Positions 53,997 through 62,521 of a DNA stretch of 64,000 bases are shown piece by piece. Each line of letters begins with the position of its first letter. The stretch's first letter is position 1. The DNA is taken from assembly GCF_009765985.1 (NCBI RefSeq), contig NZ_LMUM01000037.1:361423-425422 (forward strand), in the 5' to 3' direction. The position numbers and the translations under genes are program-made. The notes under the pieces are model-generated. The model was not told where the DNA came from. It saw only the letters and a list, made by a program, of their open reading frames with translations, and did not search any database. Source of the DNA: Acidobacterium sp. S8 (GTDB taxonomy: Bacteria > Acidobacteriota > Terriglobia > Terriglobales > Acidobacteriaceae).

Positions 53997-54659
53997 ATGC
54001 TGCATACCGTAATCACCCTATTGTTTCTCTCTGCGATCTCGCAGGTGGCGACAACCTTCGATCTGTCCACCGACTTCTCTCTTCAGCACAATCCCAACGG
54101 AGTATGGCAATATGGCTATTCCGCCAGCAACTCGCTGGATCTGAAAGAATTTCGACTCGACGGATACGCTGACCAGGCCGCTCCGATCGGTTTTTGGCAC
54201 CCTAGCTTCAGCAAAGGCCCAGGACCCGGTTGGTATCCTTACATTGCCCATAACAGCAGCAAAAACACCATGTTTGGCTCGAGCAATGGTTGGGCCGCGC
54301 GTGCGGGCGAAGTTGCTATGGAAGCCAGCAACACAGGCCAATACAGCCTGGTTCGCTTCGTGGCGCCGATGGCGGGAACATATCAAATATCAGCCCAGTT
54401 TGAAGGGATCCATTTCGGTTTGTCTTCGACCGATGTGCACGTTATCTCGAATGATACGCAGCTCTTTAGCGCTGATATTGATGGCTACGGAGGGGATCCG
54501 GCCTTCCACAAAGTAGAGGGAGCTAGCCCGACGGCAGCCTTTTCAGGCAAGTTAACGCTGAAGAAAGGCGACATCGTTACTTTTGCTGTCGGATACGGGA
54601 AGAACAAGACAAACTTCGGTGACACAACCGGGCTCTTCGTTCATATCGTCCTGCTCTAG
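53997..54659 (+). CDS. Small exported jelly-roll-like protein
   Basis: 220 residues. Signal peptide (VITLLFLSAISQVATT), then one beta-rich domain with the pattern NPNGVWQYGYS, GEVAMEASNTGQYSLVRFVAPMAGTYQISAQFEGIHFG, AFSGKLTLKKGDIVTFAVGYGKNKTNFGDTTGL. Such domains appear in acidobacterial and planctomycetal exported proteins, and look like carbohydrate-binding jelly rolls, but I cannot name a substrate. AGGAGG lies 7 bases before the ATG. It ends the operon with receptor (2), the TPR protein and the CRTAC1 protein. Confidence 0.72.
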   Translation: MLHTVITLLFLSAISQVATTFDLSTDFSLQHNPNGVWQYGYSASNSLDLKEFRLDGYADQAAPIGFWHPSFSKGPGPGWYPYIAHNSSKNTMFGSSNGWAARAGEVAMEASNTGQYSLVRFVAPMAGTYQISAQFEGIHFGLSSTDVHVISNDTQLFSADIDGYGGDPAFHKVEGASPTAAFSGKLTLKKGDIVTFAVGYGKNKTNFGDTTGLFVHIVLL

Positions 54660-54728
54660 GTCCCAGTAAATGAAATGAATTGAGCGAAGCTCTCTGAGCG
54701 GAATCGAGGATTCTGTCGTCGAGATTAA

Positions 54729-54772
54729 TGTCAACAGATATGTTGACAAGGATGAACCGCGAAGAAGATGAT
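54729..54772 (+). promoter_or_regulatory. Operator and promoter of the RhaT-like gene
   Basis: TGTCAAC-AGATAT-GTTGACA at 54729-54748, both arms perfect. The right arm gives TTGACA 54743-54748; an 18-base spacer leads to GATGAT (54767-54772), a weak -10. Confidence 0.75.
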
Positions 54773-54830
54773 GAGTGCTTCGCCGCAATGATCACCAAAA
54801 CGCGCGCGTCCCGTATAAGAAAGGTGGTAC

Positions 54831-55838
54831 ATGCAAACGGAATTGGGCATTCTGTTAGCGGTTGTAGGCGGCGTCATGGTTGGAAACTGCATGGTGCCGT
54901 TGAAGTACCTGCGTAAATGGAAATGGGAAAACGCATGGATCATCTTCTCGCTTGTAGCACTTATCATTATTCCCTGGGGAATTGCTTTCTTCAGAATTCC
55001 ACACTTGAGCGCGGTATATAGCAACGTTTCAATCAGCAGTTTTGCCTTGCCCTTCCTTTTCGGATGCGGATGGGGTTGTGCTCAGGTTTTATTCGGATTA
55101 GCAATTGTACGCATCGGCATGGCACTGTCGTTCGCGATTACGCTCGGGCTAAGCGCTGCCTTGGGGAGCCTGGTGCCAATCGTGCTGCAACACCCGGAGT
55201 TTCTCAAAACCGGGCGCGGGATGGTACTCCAGCTAGGGATGCTTCTCATGCTGATCGGCGTGGCTCTTTGCTGCTGGGCAGGTGCTCGTAGAGAGCAGGA
55301 GCAAAGTAACCAGCCAGTGAGTGCGGGAGGGCAGTCTTACGTCGGCGGTATTGTGCTGGCTGGAGTCGCCGGCCTGCTGGCGCCGATGCTTAATTACGCT
55401 TTGGCCTTTGGAGACAGCCTTATAGTGGAAGCTCTTCGTCAACACGCCGCAGCGCCTGATGCCCCTTATGCAGTCTGGCCTATCGCTCTGGCGGGAGGCG
55501 CCGTCCCCAATCTTGTTTATGCGCTCTGGCTTCTTCGCCGTAACAACAGTTGGGCAAACTTCTTCCCAATGTGGCCGGAAGCCCTTCTGGGAACAATCAT
55601 GGGTACATTGTGGATGGGCTCAGTTGCAGCCTACGGGACTGCGAGTACTCTATTGGGGGTTTTGGGAGCTTCGATTGGCTGGAGCATTTATCAGATCTGC
55701 ATCATCTTCACCGCGAATGTCTCCGGGTGGATTGCCGGTGAATGGAAGGGCGTAAGCTTGAAATCCAAAGTTGCACTTTGGGGAGGGCTGATCGTCCTCG
55801 GATCGGCCACGATTGCTATAACTTATGGTAATCACTGA
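54831..55838 (+). CDS. RhaT-like sugar/proton symporter
   Basis: 335 residues with about ten TM helices, of the L-rhamnose/H+ symporter (RhaT) family of the DMT superfamily. Family landmarks are the start GILLAVVGGVMVGNCMVPLKYLRKWKWENAWIIFSLVALIIIPWGIAF and later GLAIVRIGMALSFAITLGLSAALGSLVPI. It imports a monosaccharide with protons; in this locus that may be a 6-deoxy sugar or another sugar released by the GH-D enzymes. Own operator and promoter 80-100 bases upstream, GGTGG ribosome site. It sits between receptor operon (2) and the GH36 (3)/(4) pair. Confidence 0.85.
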   Translation: MQTELGILLAVVGGVMVGNCMVPLKYLRKWKWENAWIIFSLVALIIIPWGIAFFRIPHLSAVYSNVSISSFALPFLFGCGWGCAQVLFGLAIVRIGMALSFAITLGLSAALGSLVPIVLQHPEFLKTGRGMVLQLGMLLMLIGVALCCWAGARREQEQSNQPVSAGGQSYVGGIVLAGVAGLLAPMLNYALAFGDSLIVEALRQHAAAPDAPYAVWPIALAGGAVPNLVYALWLLRRNNSWANFFPMWPEALLGTIMGTLWMGSVAAYGTASTLLGVLGASIGWSIYQICIIFTANVSGWIAGEWKGVSLKSKVALWGGLIVLGSATIAITYGNH

Positions 55839-55914
55839 AGCATTTCCCTCTGTTTCGCTCCAATGCTCGTTATTCATTCCAAGCAAAGATCTCTAAGACG
55901 CTATTTCTGCAGGC

Positions 55915-55961
55915 ATTTTTGTCAACATATATGTTGACAAAAATAAAATCTGTCGACTAAT
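55915..55961 (+). promoter_or_regulatory. Operator and promoter of the GH36 (3)-(4) operon
   Basis: TGTCAAC-ATATAT-GTTGACA at 55920-55939, the centre of a perfect 30-bp palindrome (55915-55944). TTGACA is 55934-55939; 16 bases later ACTAAT (55956-55961) is a possible -10. Confidence 0.78.
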
Positions 55962-56022
55962 CTTGGGCGGTCAAAGCGCTCCTCTGATGTGCGCCCTCCA
56001 TTGAGCAAGAGGTCTTTCCGTC

Positions 56023-58143
56023 ATGAAATGTATGCCGCTGGTGGCTGTCTTCCTACTTAGCGCTTGGAATGCTGCGCAAGGGGCAGAAACTCAGAACTCC
56101 TGGTCTTTGACTACCGGCGATACTACAGTAGTCGTGGCGATCCAGGACGACACGCCGACAATCGTAAAAGTGGGCTCAAAGAAAGATGCTCAGAACTGGT
56201 TGTTGACACCCGTTCCCGAGACGCTGCCCTCATCGATTACACAACAGGGGAATACAAAAGAAGCGAAATGGCAGTACGTTGGGGGTGACTTCGACGCAAA
56301 GAGCGGCCAGCTGGTGTTGCGATTTTCCGATCAAGCTTTGGCTATGGATCTGCAGTCTATCTGGCAAGCGCGTCCGGGACACGGACCAGTCGAACACTGG
56401 CTTACGATTACAAATCATTCCCAGGCAACGATCACAATCGGCCATCAGGATAGCTTGGTACTCCGCCATCTCATCATTCCCGATAAAGAATCAATGGATG
56501 CATGGTGGATCAAGCGCGGTGGCGGCAACGCTACCGACGAAGGAGGCACATTCACTCGCAGCGTCGGGAAGAATTCCGACGAAACTCTCGTCAGCGATCC
56601 CACAGATGGGGCCAGTCCTGTTCCGTGGTTAGCGCTTCAGATAGGAACTTCGCGGGGACTGTATGTAGGCTGGGAATTCTCAGGGATTGGCAGAATCCGT
56701 TTTCATAGCGATGCCAGGCAGGGAAGCACAGACAAAACTCCTGGCGAGTTAGGCGTTGATGTCGGCAATCTGTCTTCGTTCAAGACAGATATTGAAGCAG
56801 GTGAGACATTTCTGGTTCCACCCGCTTTCGTTGGCTGCTACACGGGAGATATCGACGACGGAAGCTACACACTGCACCGCTTCGTACTCGAGAAACTGGT
56901 GCCGAAGTTTCCTGACGGATATGCGCATCCCACGTTAGCCTATAACCTCTATCTGGATGGTGGAGGCGCAAATGCCGATGAGAAGATCGTCCTTCGGAGC
57001 GCCGCTCTGGCCAAGGAACTTGGATTTGAGACGTTCGTAGTTGATGCCATGTGGTTTCCCCAATCGGGCGATTGGAGATGGGATCCAAAACGTTTCCCTC
57101 ACGGATCAAAGCCCATCGAAGAATATGTCCATACCCACGATATGAAGCTTGGGCTTTGGATGGCATACACTCATGGATCCAATTCCGATGATCCTAGTGC
57201 AATAAGCATTAGCAGGCATCCGGATTGGTTCGCTTCCCCTCCGAAGCTCGATCCGGAAGGGCACATTAACTGGAACGCATTGATCGATCTCGGATACGAT
57301 CCAGCGCGCGACTGGGTGGAGAAATCGACCCAGCGGGTCACTGCTGAATATAAGCTGGACTATTTCAAGACAGACTACACGCCGATTGTTACCAATTGCC
57401 AGCAGACCAATCATCGGCATCACTATGGGGTGGATGTGAGCTACTGGTCTACTCTTGGCTATTATGCCGTGCAGGAAGCGTTGATGCAGAAGTTTCCTGA
57501 TCTGATCCTTGAAGGATGTTCAGGATCCGGACACATTAAAGATTTTGGAGATATCCGCCGCGTTCATATGATCGCGATCAATGACACACTGTCATCTCTG
57601 CCGAACCGTCAAGCCATCTATGACTCGACATTCGCCTTTCCTCCGGCAGTTTTAATGGATTACACGTATGAGAATTTTTACGACATCGTGTCGGACGCGC
57701 CAGAACCTTATCTATGGCGTTCGTCCATGATGAACCAATGGCAGATTGACCCAACGAATAGCGCAGGCTGGACATCGGAACAGCGTGCCAAGGTCAAGAG
57801 ATCGACAGACATTTATAAATCTTGGATCAGGCCTATCCTGCAGGATGTCGAGGTTCACCACATCATGCCGCGACCAGACGGATACCACTGGGACGGACTG
57901 TTCTACTGGAGTCCCAGTCTTAAACGCGGCACTCTTTACATCTTTAAGCCAAATAGTGACACGACGGCACAAAGAATTTCGTTGAAAGGCCTTTCGCCCA
58001 CTAGCAAGTACAAGGTTACGACTGAAGACCATTCAACTGCGGATGCAACCTACTCGGGAGCCGAGCTAATGAGCAATGGGATTCAGATTCGTCTGCCAGA
58101 CAAGTACACCAGCGATCTGGTTTACTTCGAAGAAGTTCACTGA
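56023..58143 (+). CDS. Exported GH36-type glycosidase (3)
   Basis: 706 residues. Sec signal (LVAVFLLSAWNAAQGAE). N-domain about 25-300; barrel with LYLDGGGANADEKIVLRSAALAKELGFETFVVDAMWF, candidate nucleophile Asp451 (DYFKTDYTP), candidate acid/base Asp521 (IAINDTL) 70 residues later, after EGCSGSGHIKDFGD. The motifs differ from the GH36 consensus (KWDMN, SDNTD), so specificity may be shifted away from plain alpha-galactosides. C-terminal beta-sandwich from about 620. It is the first gene of an operon with GH36 (4), with its own strong operator. Confidence 0.8.
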   Translation: MKCMPLVAVFLLSAWNAAQGAETQNSWSLTTGDTTVVVAIQDDTPTIVKVGSKKDAQNWLLTPVPETLPSSITQQGNTKEAKWQYVGGDFDAKSGQLVLRFSDQALAMDLQSIWQARPGHGPVEHWLTITNHSQATITIGHQDSLVLRHLIIPDKESMDAWWIKRGGGNATDEGGTFTRSVGKNSDETLVSDPTDGASPVPWLALQIGTSRGLYVGWEFSGIGRIRFHSDARQGSTDKTPGELGVDVGNLSSFKTDIEAGETFLVPPAFVGCYTGDIDDGSYTLHRFVLEKLVPKFPDGYAHPTLAYNLYLDGGGANADEKIVLRSAALAKELGFETFVVDAMWFPQSGDWRWDPKRFPHGSKPIEEYVHTHDMKLGLWMAYTHGSNSDDPSAISISRHPDWFASPPKLDPEGHINWNALIDLGYDPARDWVEKSTQRVTAEYKLDYFKTDYTPIVTNCQQTNHRHHYGVDVSYWSTLGYYAVQEALMQKFPDLILEGCSGSGHIKDFGDIRRVHMIAINDTLSSLPNRQAIYDSTFAFPPAVLMDYTYENFYDIVSDAPEPYLWRSSMMNQWQIDPTNSAGWTSEQRAKVKRSTDIYKSWIRPILQDVEVHHIMPRPDGYHWDGLFYWSPSLKRGTLYIFKPNSDTTAQRISLKGLSPTSKYKVTTEDHSTADATYSGAELMSNGIQIRLPDKYTSDLVYFEEVH

Positions 58144-58250
58144 TTTTGTGTTGTCGGCGATCAGATGAATTCTCTGCCGAAAAAGAAGTCGTGGCACATC
58201 CCAATGTTTGAAAGCGACCGAGGATGACCACTAAGAAGGATTGTAACGAA

Positions 58251-60482
58251 ATGAAGTTGGGAACATCTCGCCTCCTATACCTTACTGCCTGCTTGACCGT
58301 ACTTCCGGTAACGCTCGCTAATGGGCAGGCATCAACTGCTCCGGTGGAGAATGCAGTCATTCGCACTGAGATGAACCCTGGTGTGCGCTTTACCTCAGGT
58401 CTCATGGTTTGCGATGAAGAGCTCTACCAAGGGCGATGGGTCAATCGCTATTGGACCTCAACAGGGCAGATCAAGCCCGACTTTCACCTCGAGGGCCAGA
58501 GCCAGCAGCGATCGGGCCTGCAAGGCGATTCGTTTCAACTTGGAATTGAAGGGCAAAATCTCGCGGGCAGCTGGAAGTGGATCCGCGCGGAACAAAAGCA
58601 TCAGACGAACCCAGACGGTGAATTGGTGACGATTGAGCTCCAAAGCACTGTACGTCCCATCACGGTGAAACTGAATACGCTGATGCATGGAGAGTCGGTG
58701 ATGGTGCGCTGGCTCGACATAACGAATACCGGTACAAAACCCACTGCCATAACGTCGGTATCGCCTTGGTCGGGAATGCTTTGGGAAACTGCGGGTTACA
58801 AAGAGCGGGTTGGCAATGAAGCTCCCTTCGAAATCGCCACGGCGAAATACGAAGAATGGGGTCATGAAGGAGCCTGGGAATTTCATCCGGTTGAAAGCGG
58901 GACGGTAGCGGTTTCTGGAACACGGGGCAAGTCCGGGTGGGGACATCCAACTTTTTTCGCGCACAATCAGGCTACTGGTGAATGGTTTGTAGCGTCGCTG
59001 GCATGGAGCGGTAACTGGACGATGCATGTTACCGGAGCTCAAGGAAAGAGAGCGGACGAGGATGCCGCCGACGCTGCACGACTCTTCTTCGATCTTGGTC
59101 CTTCCGCCGCGGACCCGGTATTGCGCGTTCTTGAGCCCGGCGAAACGGTTCGTAGTCCCGAAACACATTTGTTGCTCGTGCATGGAGACCTGGATCAGGT
59201 GATTCAGACCTTGCACTCTCATGTGCGGCGCTTTGTCCTGCCTGCGCCGGTACCCGGGCGGCGATCCCTTGTGGAAGCAAACCACCGCGGCTATATCGTC
59301 GATCACGAGTCGGAAGCCGGACTGAAACGTGAAGTCGATATCGCAGCTTCCATCGGCGCGGACACCTTCGTCATAGATGCGGGATGGTATGGCCCAGAAC
59401 CCAACAACTGGGCGAAAAATGTTGGCGACTGGCACGCGGGAGCATGGCTGCCAAACGACGTGAATCCCGTGCGCAACTATGCAAAAGAGAAGGGAATGCT
59501 ATTTGGTCTGTGGGTTGAGATCGAGAGCGTTGGATCCGCAGCAAACTTGCGGAAAGAGCATCCCGACTGGATTCTTACAAGGAATGGAATGCCTGTCGCC
59601 AACGGGAGACAGCTGGATTTTGCCAATCCTGAAGTCGCGGCGTGGGCAGAATCGGAAATCTCAAGAATTATCACGAAGTATGATCTCGATCTCTTCCGCA
59701 TCGACTACAACAACTCTGTAGAAGAGGGCGGAAACAGGATCAAAGATGGCTTCCTCGAGAATACGCAATGGCGTCATGTAGAAGCCTTGTATGCCATCTT
59801 CGATCACTTGCACAAGAAGTTTCCCAATGTGATCTTCCAGAATTGCGCTGGTGGCGGTGGGCGTTTGGACTATGGCATCATGCAACGCTTTCAAAATACA
59901 GAGTTATCTGACTGGCTGCGAGCACCACGAGGTCTGAAGATTTTGAATGGAATGACGTGGCTGCTGCCTCCAGAAATATTGTTGCGTACCTTCGGCACTG
60001 AGAGCGGTGGTTTGGAGGAAGATGGAGACCTGAACCTGCAACTCGATACCGTAATGATGTCTCGCCCAATTTTTCGCGGCATCAGTCCCACCCTGCCGGA
60101 ACTTGACCCTCTTCTTGGGGCCAGAATTCGAGAGGGCGTCGATCTTTACAAGCAACTGGTGTTGCCGATCATGGCCAATGGCCTGGTCTACCACCACACG
60201 CCTGTTCTGCCGATGATGGATCCTTCGCCCTGGGTTGTGCTGGAATACGGATCGCCAGATAAACGAAAGGACGTGACAGGTGTCTTTCGCACTTCTCAAT
60301 TTGGAGACTCTACCTACAAATTTATGCCTAGGGGCATCGACTTCTCCAAGAGCTATACCATCCACTTCCAAAATTCCGGGCAAGCGGTGGAGATGACGGG
60401 CGCCCAGCTCTTACAGAACGGAATTCCAGTTCGTCTTGAGGACAACCTGACTTCAGAATTGATTCTGATGGAACAAAAGTGA
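58251..60482 (+). CDS. Exported GH36 alpha-galactosidase-type enzyme (4)
   Basis: About 743 residues. Sec signal (LLYLTACLTVLPVTLANGQ). The barrel is the closest of the four to GH36: GADTFVIDAGWYG, GLWVEIESVG, nucleophile Asp485 (LFRIDYNN), FQNCAGGGGRLDYGIMQ, acid/base Asp554 (ELSDWL). The N-domain (to about 345) includes an Arg/Trp-rich substrate-facing part. Most such enzymes release alpha-galactose or N-acetylgalactosamine. ATG 58251 is used in place of 58224 because the signal peptide begins there. Gap to GH36 (3) is 107 bases; same transcript. Confidence 0.86.
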   Translation: MKLGTSRLLYLTACLTVLPVTLANGQASTAPVENAVIRTEMNPGVRFTSGLMVCDEELYQGRWVNRYWTSTGQIKPDFHLEGQSQQRSGLQGDSFQLGIEGQNLAGSWKWIRAEQKHQTNPDGELVTIELQSTVRPITVKLNTLMHGESVMVRWLDITNTGTKPTAITSVSPWSGMLWETAGYKERVGNEAPFEIATAKYEEWGHEGAWEFHPVESGTVAVSGTRGKSGWGHPTFFAHNQATGEWFVASLAWSGNWTMHVTGAQGKRADEDAADAARLFFDLGPSAADPVLRVLEPGETVRSPETHLLLVHGDLDQVIQTLHSHVRRFVLPAPVPGRRSLVEANHRGYIVDHESEAGLKREVDIAASIGADTFVIDAGWYGPEPNNWAKNVGDWHAGAWLPNDVNPVRNYAKEKGMLFGLWVEIESVGSAANLRKEHPDWILTRNGMPVANGRQLDFANPEVAAWAESEISRIITKYDLDLFRIDYNNSVEEGGNRIKDGFLENTQWRHVEALYAIFDHLHKKFPNVIFQNCAGGGGRLDYGIMQRFQNTELSDWLRAPRGLKILNGMTWLLPPEILLRTFGTESGGLEEDGDLNLQLDTVMMSRPIFRGISPTLPELDPLLGARIREGVDLYKQLVLPIMANGLVYHHTPVLPMMDPSPWVVLEYGSPDKRKDVTGVFRTSQFGDSTYKFMPRGIDFSKSYTIHFQNSGQAVEMTGAQLLQNGIPVRLEDNLTSELILMEQK

Positions 60483-60519
60483 CAGAAGTTCCTGGTACGG
60501 TTTGAGCAGCAGAAAATGT

Positions 60520-61488
60520 TCATATCAGCTTCCAGCGTGTTCTGCCTTGGTTCTCTATCCTGGTAGCCAGCCCGCGTTGCTCGAGATGCGTCAGGTGGCC
60601 GTGCAGAGGATACATTAGAAGCCATCGATTATGTTCCGGCCATGTCCCCAGGGCTGGACCGCATTCATCCATGCACTGCTGCAGAGTCGCTCCGTCTTCG
60701 CGATGGGATTCCAGCGTCTTCTTCACCAGGGACGAGGCTTTCGTGACAAAATTGCGGCACTCGTCCAGGAAATCAGAAACCTGAGATGCGTGAAATGTAG
60801 GCCAATGACCTGAGTAAATCCAATCAACATGTAAATCTTCGATGGCCTGTACGGTGGCGAGATAAGGGCCCACCACATAGTACGCTGGCGGCAGCGACGG
60901 AGCTCCCGATGCATTGGGACAAAATCCGCCGTGAAGAGCATCTCCAACAAAGACTGCTCGGTTCACAGAATCGTAGAGGGCGAGATGTCCATCGCTGTGT
61001 CCCGGTACATGGAGAGCGCGAAGGCTGCGCTACCCGTCGACTGATATGAGTTCGCCGCCCGCGAAGGTCAAGTCAATGCGCCTTGGCTTGCCTACCATTT
61101 TCCGCACCCAGGTGCTCGCCTCAGGGTTTGTCCCCAGGCCGACGCCGTGCTGGTTGATCCATTGATCGTAACGCGACGCAAAAAGAAGGTCTGGGTTCTC
61201 GATCAAAGCGCGGTCGGAATCACCACACGCGAGAAGTATTTTATCCGCCATTTGTTTCAGGGAATCATTTCCGCCGTGGTGGTCGGCATCGGCATGCGTA
61301 TTAATTGCCATCGAGATTTGCAAAGGGGACATTCCAAGGCGTTTTAGAAAGGGAAAGATGATGTTCTCAGGAGTATCTGAAGCGCCTGTATCGAGCAAGA
61401 CAGTATTGTCTCCTACGAAAAGGTACTGGTATAGATTTCGATCAGTAACTGCCGAGGCGATTTGATGGATATGAGGAAAAATTTCCAT
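60520..61488 (-). pseudogene. MBL-fold hydrolase interrupted by one in-frame TAG
   Basis: A 322-codon minus-strand frame that is intact except for TAG at 61032-61030. Before it (152 codons) lies the N-terminal half with the zinc motif THADADHHGG; after it the frame continues without shift into RSLRALHVPGHSDGHLALYD, VFVGDALHG and IYSGHWPTFH, the remaining zinc ligands. A single C-to-T change of CAG would explain the stop. Either the gene is newly dead, or the stop is read through, or it is a sequencing error. If working it would be a metal-dependent hydrolase, for example of sugar lactones, fitting the oxidative theme. It is divergent from SDR (3) with an operator between. Confidence 0.8.
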
Positions 61489-61520
61489 AATCCCAATTGG
61501 TACTCCAGCTTTTTGAACTC

Positions 61521-61540
61521 AGTCAACAGTTTCGTTGACA
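61521..61540. promoter_or_regulatory. Operator between MBL-fold gene and SDR (3)
   Basis: AGTCAAC-AGTTTC-GTTGACA, left arm 6 of 7, right arm perfect. It is 33 bases from the MBL start and ~95 from SDR (3). TTGACA (61535-61540) could be a plus-strand -35; the best -10 is weak. Confidence 0.6.
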
Positions 61541-61635
61541 ATTCGAGATTGCGCGATAAATCATAAAGGGCAACGCTACGGAGACACCGCGAGACCGAGC
61601 TCTTGTTCGAATATTCAGCTATCGGAAAGGCAGAC

Positions 61636-62478
61636 ATGACTCAACCTTTAAGACTGCAAGGCAAGCGAGCACTCGTTACCGGATCTGATACGGGCATCGG
61701 GCACGAGATAGGATTGGAGTTTGCCAGGCAAGGAGCGGACGTCGTGTTCCATTATGTAAACGACGAAGCTTCTGTGCAAGAGGCCATAGAAGAGGCGCGT
61801 TCATTGGGTCGGAAATCAACCGCATTTCGTGCAGATTTCAATTCTCTTGATGATGCGATTGCCCTTGCGGATCAATCCATTGAATTTCTCGGTGGTCTGA
61901 ACTGCCTGGTTAACAACGCGGGAGTAACCTTCAATCGTCCGTTTCTGAAAGTCACTCCGCAGCAATTTGAAGCAATGTTCCACATCAATTTCAGGGCACA
62001 GTACTTCATCACTCAGAAGGTTGTTGACGATCTGCTTCGACGCGGTGAGAAAGGAGCAATTTGTAATCTCTCTTCCATCCATGCACTGCAAGGAGTTCCC
62101 GAACATTCGGTCTACGCAGGAACAAAAGGCGCAATTGTTTCTTATACACGGTCGTTGGCTGTCGAACTGGCGCATACAGGGATTCGCGTGAACGCAATTG
62201 CGCCGGGATGGATTACAGTAGAAAACTATTTCAAGGCAATACCCGGATTTACCGAGGAGGCAGGTAATGAGACCGCCCGCAACGCTATTCCAATCTCACG
62301 CTGCGGCAGGCCCTCCGATATCGCGCGTTTAGCCGCATTTCTATGCTCAGAGGACGCTGAGTATATTGTTGGACAAACGATCGTCTCAGATGGTGGAACG
62401 ACGGCGTTGATGTCGTTGGTCTCTGATTTTCGGAAGGAATCAGCCAATCGGTTTGGTGCAGACTATCTGCCGGGTTGA
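61636..62478 (+). CDS. SDR-family oxidoreductase (3)
   Basis: About 280 residues. NAD(P) motif TGSDTGIG, NNAGVTFN, Ser in LSSIHALQ, catalytic Tyr/Lys in SVYAGTKGAIV. The region after strand 2 (VVFHYVND) suggests NADP+ rather than NAD+. Closest to glucose/ribitol-type SDRs acting on sugars. ATG 61636 follows GGAAAGG at a normal distance, so the in-frame TTG at 61603 is not used. It is the third SDR of the locus, supporting at least two oxidation steps. It converges with the FHS permease gene (43-base gap). Confidence 0.86.
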   Translation: MTQPLRLQGKRALVTGSDTGIGHEIGLEFARQGADVVFHYVNDEASVQEAIEEARSLGRKSTAFRADFNSLDDAIALADQSIEFLGGLNCLVNNAGVTFNRPFLKVTPQQFEAMFHINFRAQYFITQKVVDDLLRRGEKGAICNLSSIHALQGVPEHSVYAGTKGAIVSYTRSLAVELAHTGIRVNAIAPGWITVENYFKAIPGFTEEAGNETARNAIPISRCGRPSDIARLAAFLCSEDAEYIVGQTIVSDGGTTALMSLVSDFRKESANRFGADYLPG

Positions 62479-62521
62479 AGAATGGCAGACAGCACAATCA
62501 GATAACTGGTACTTCACTTTG

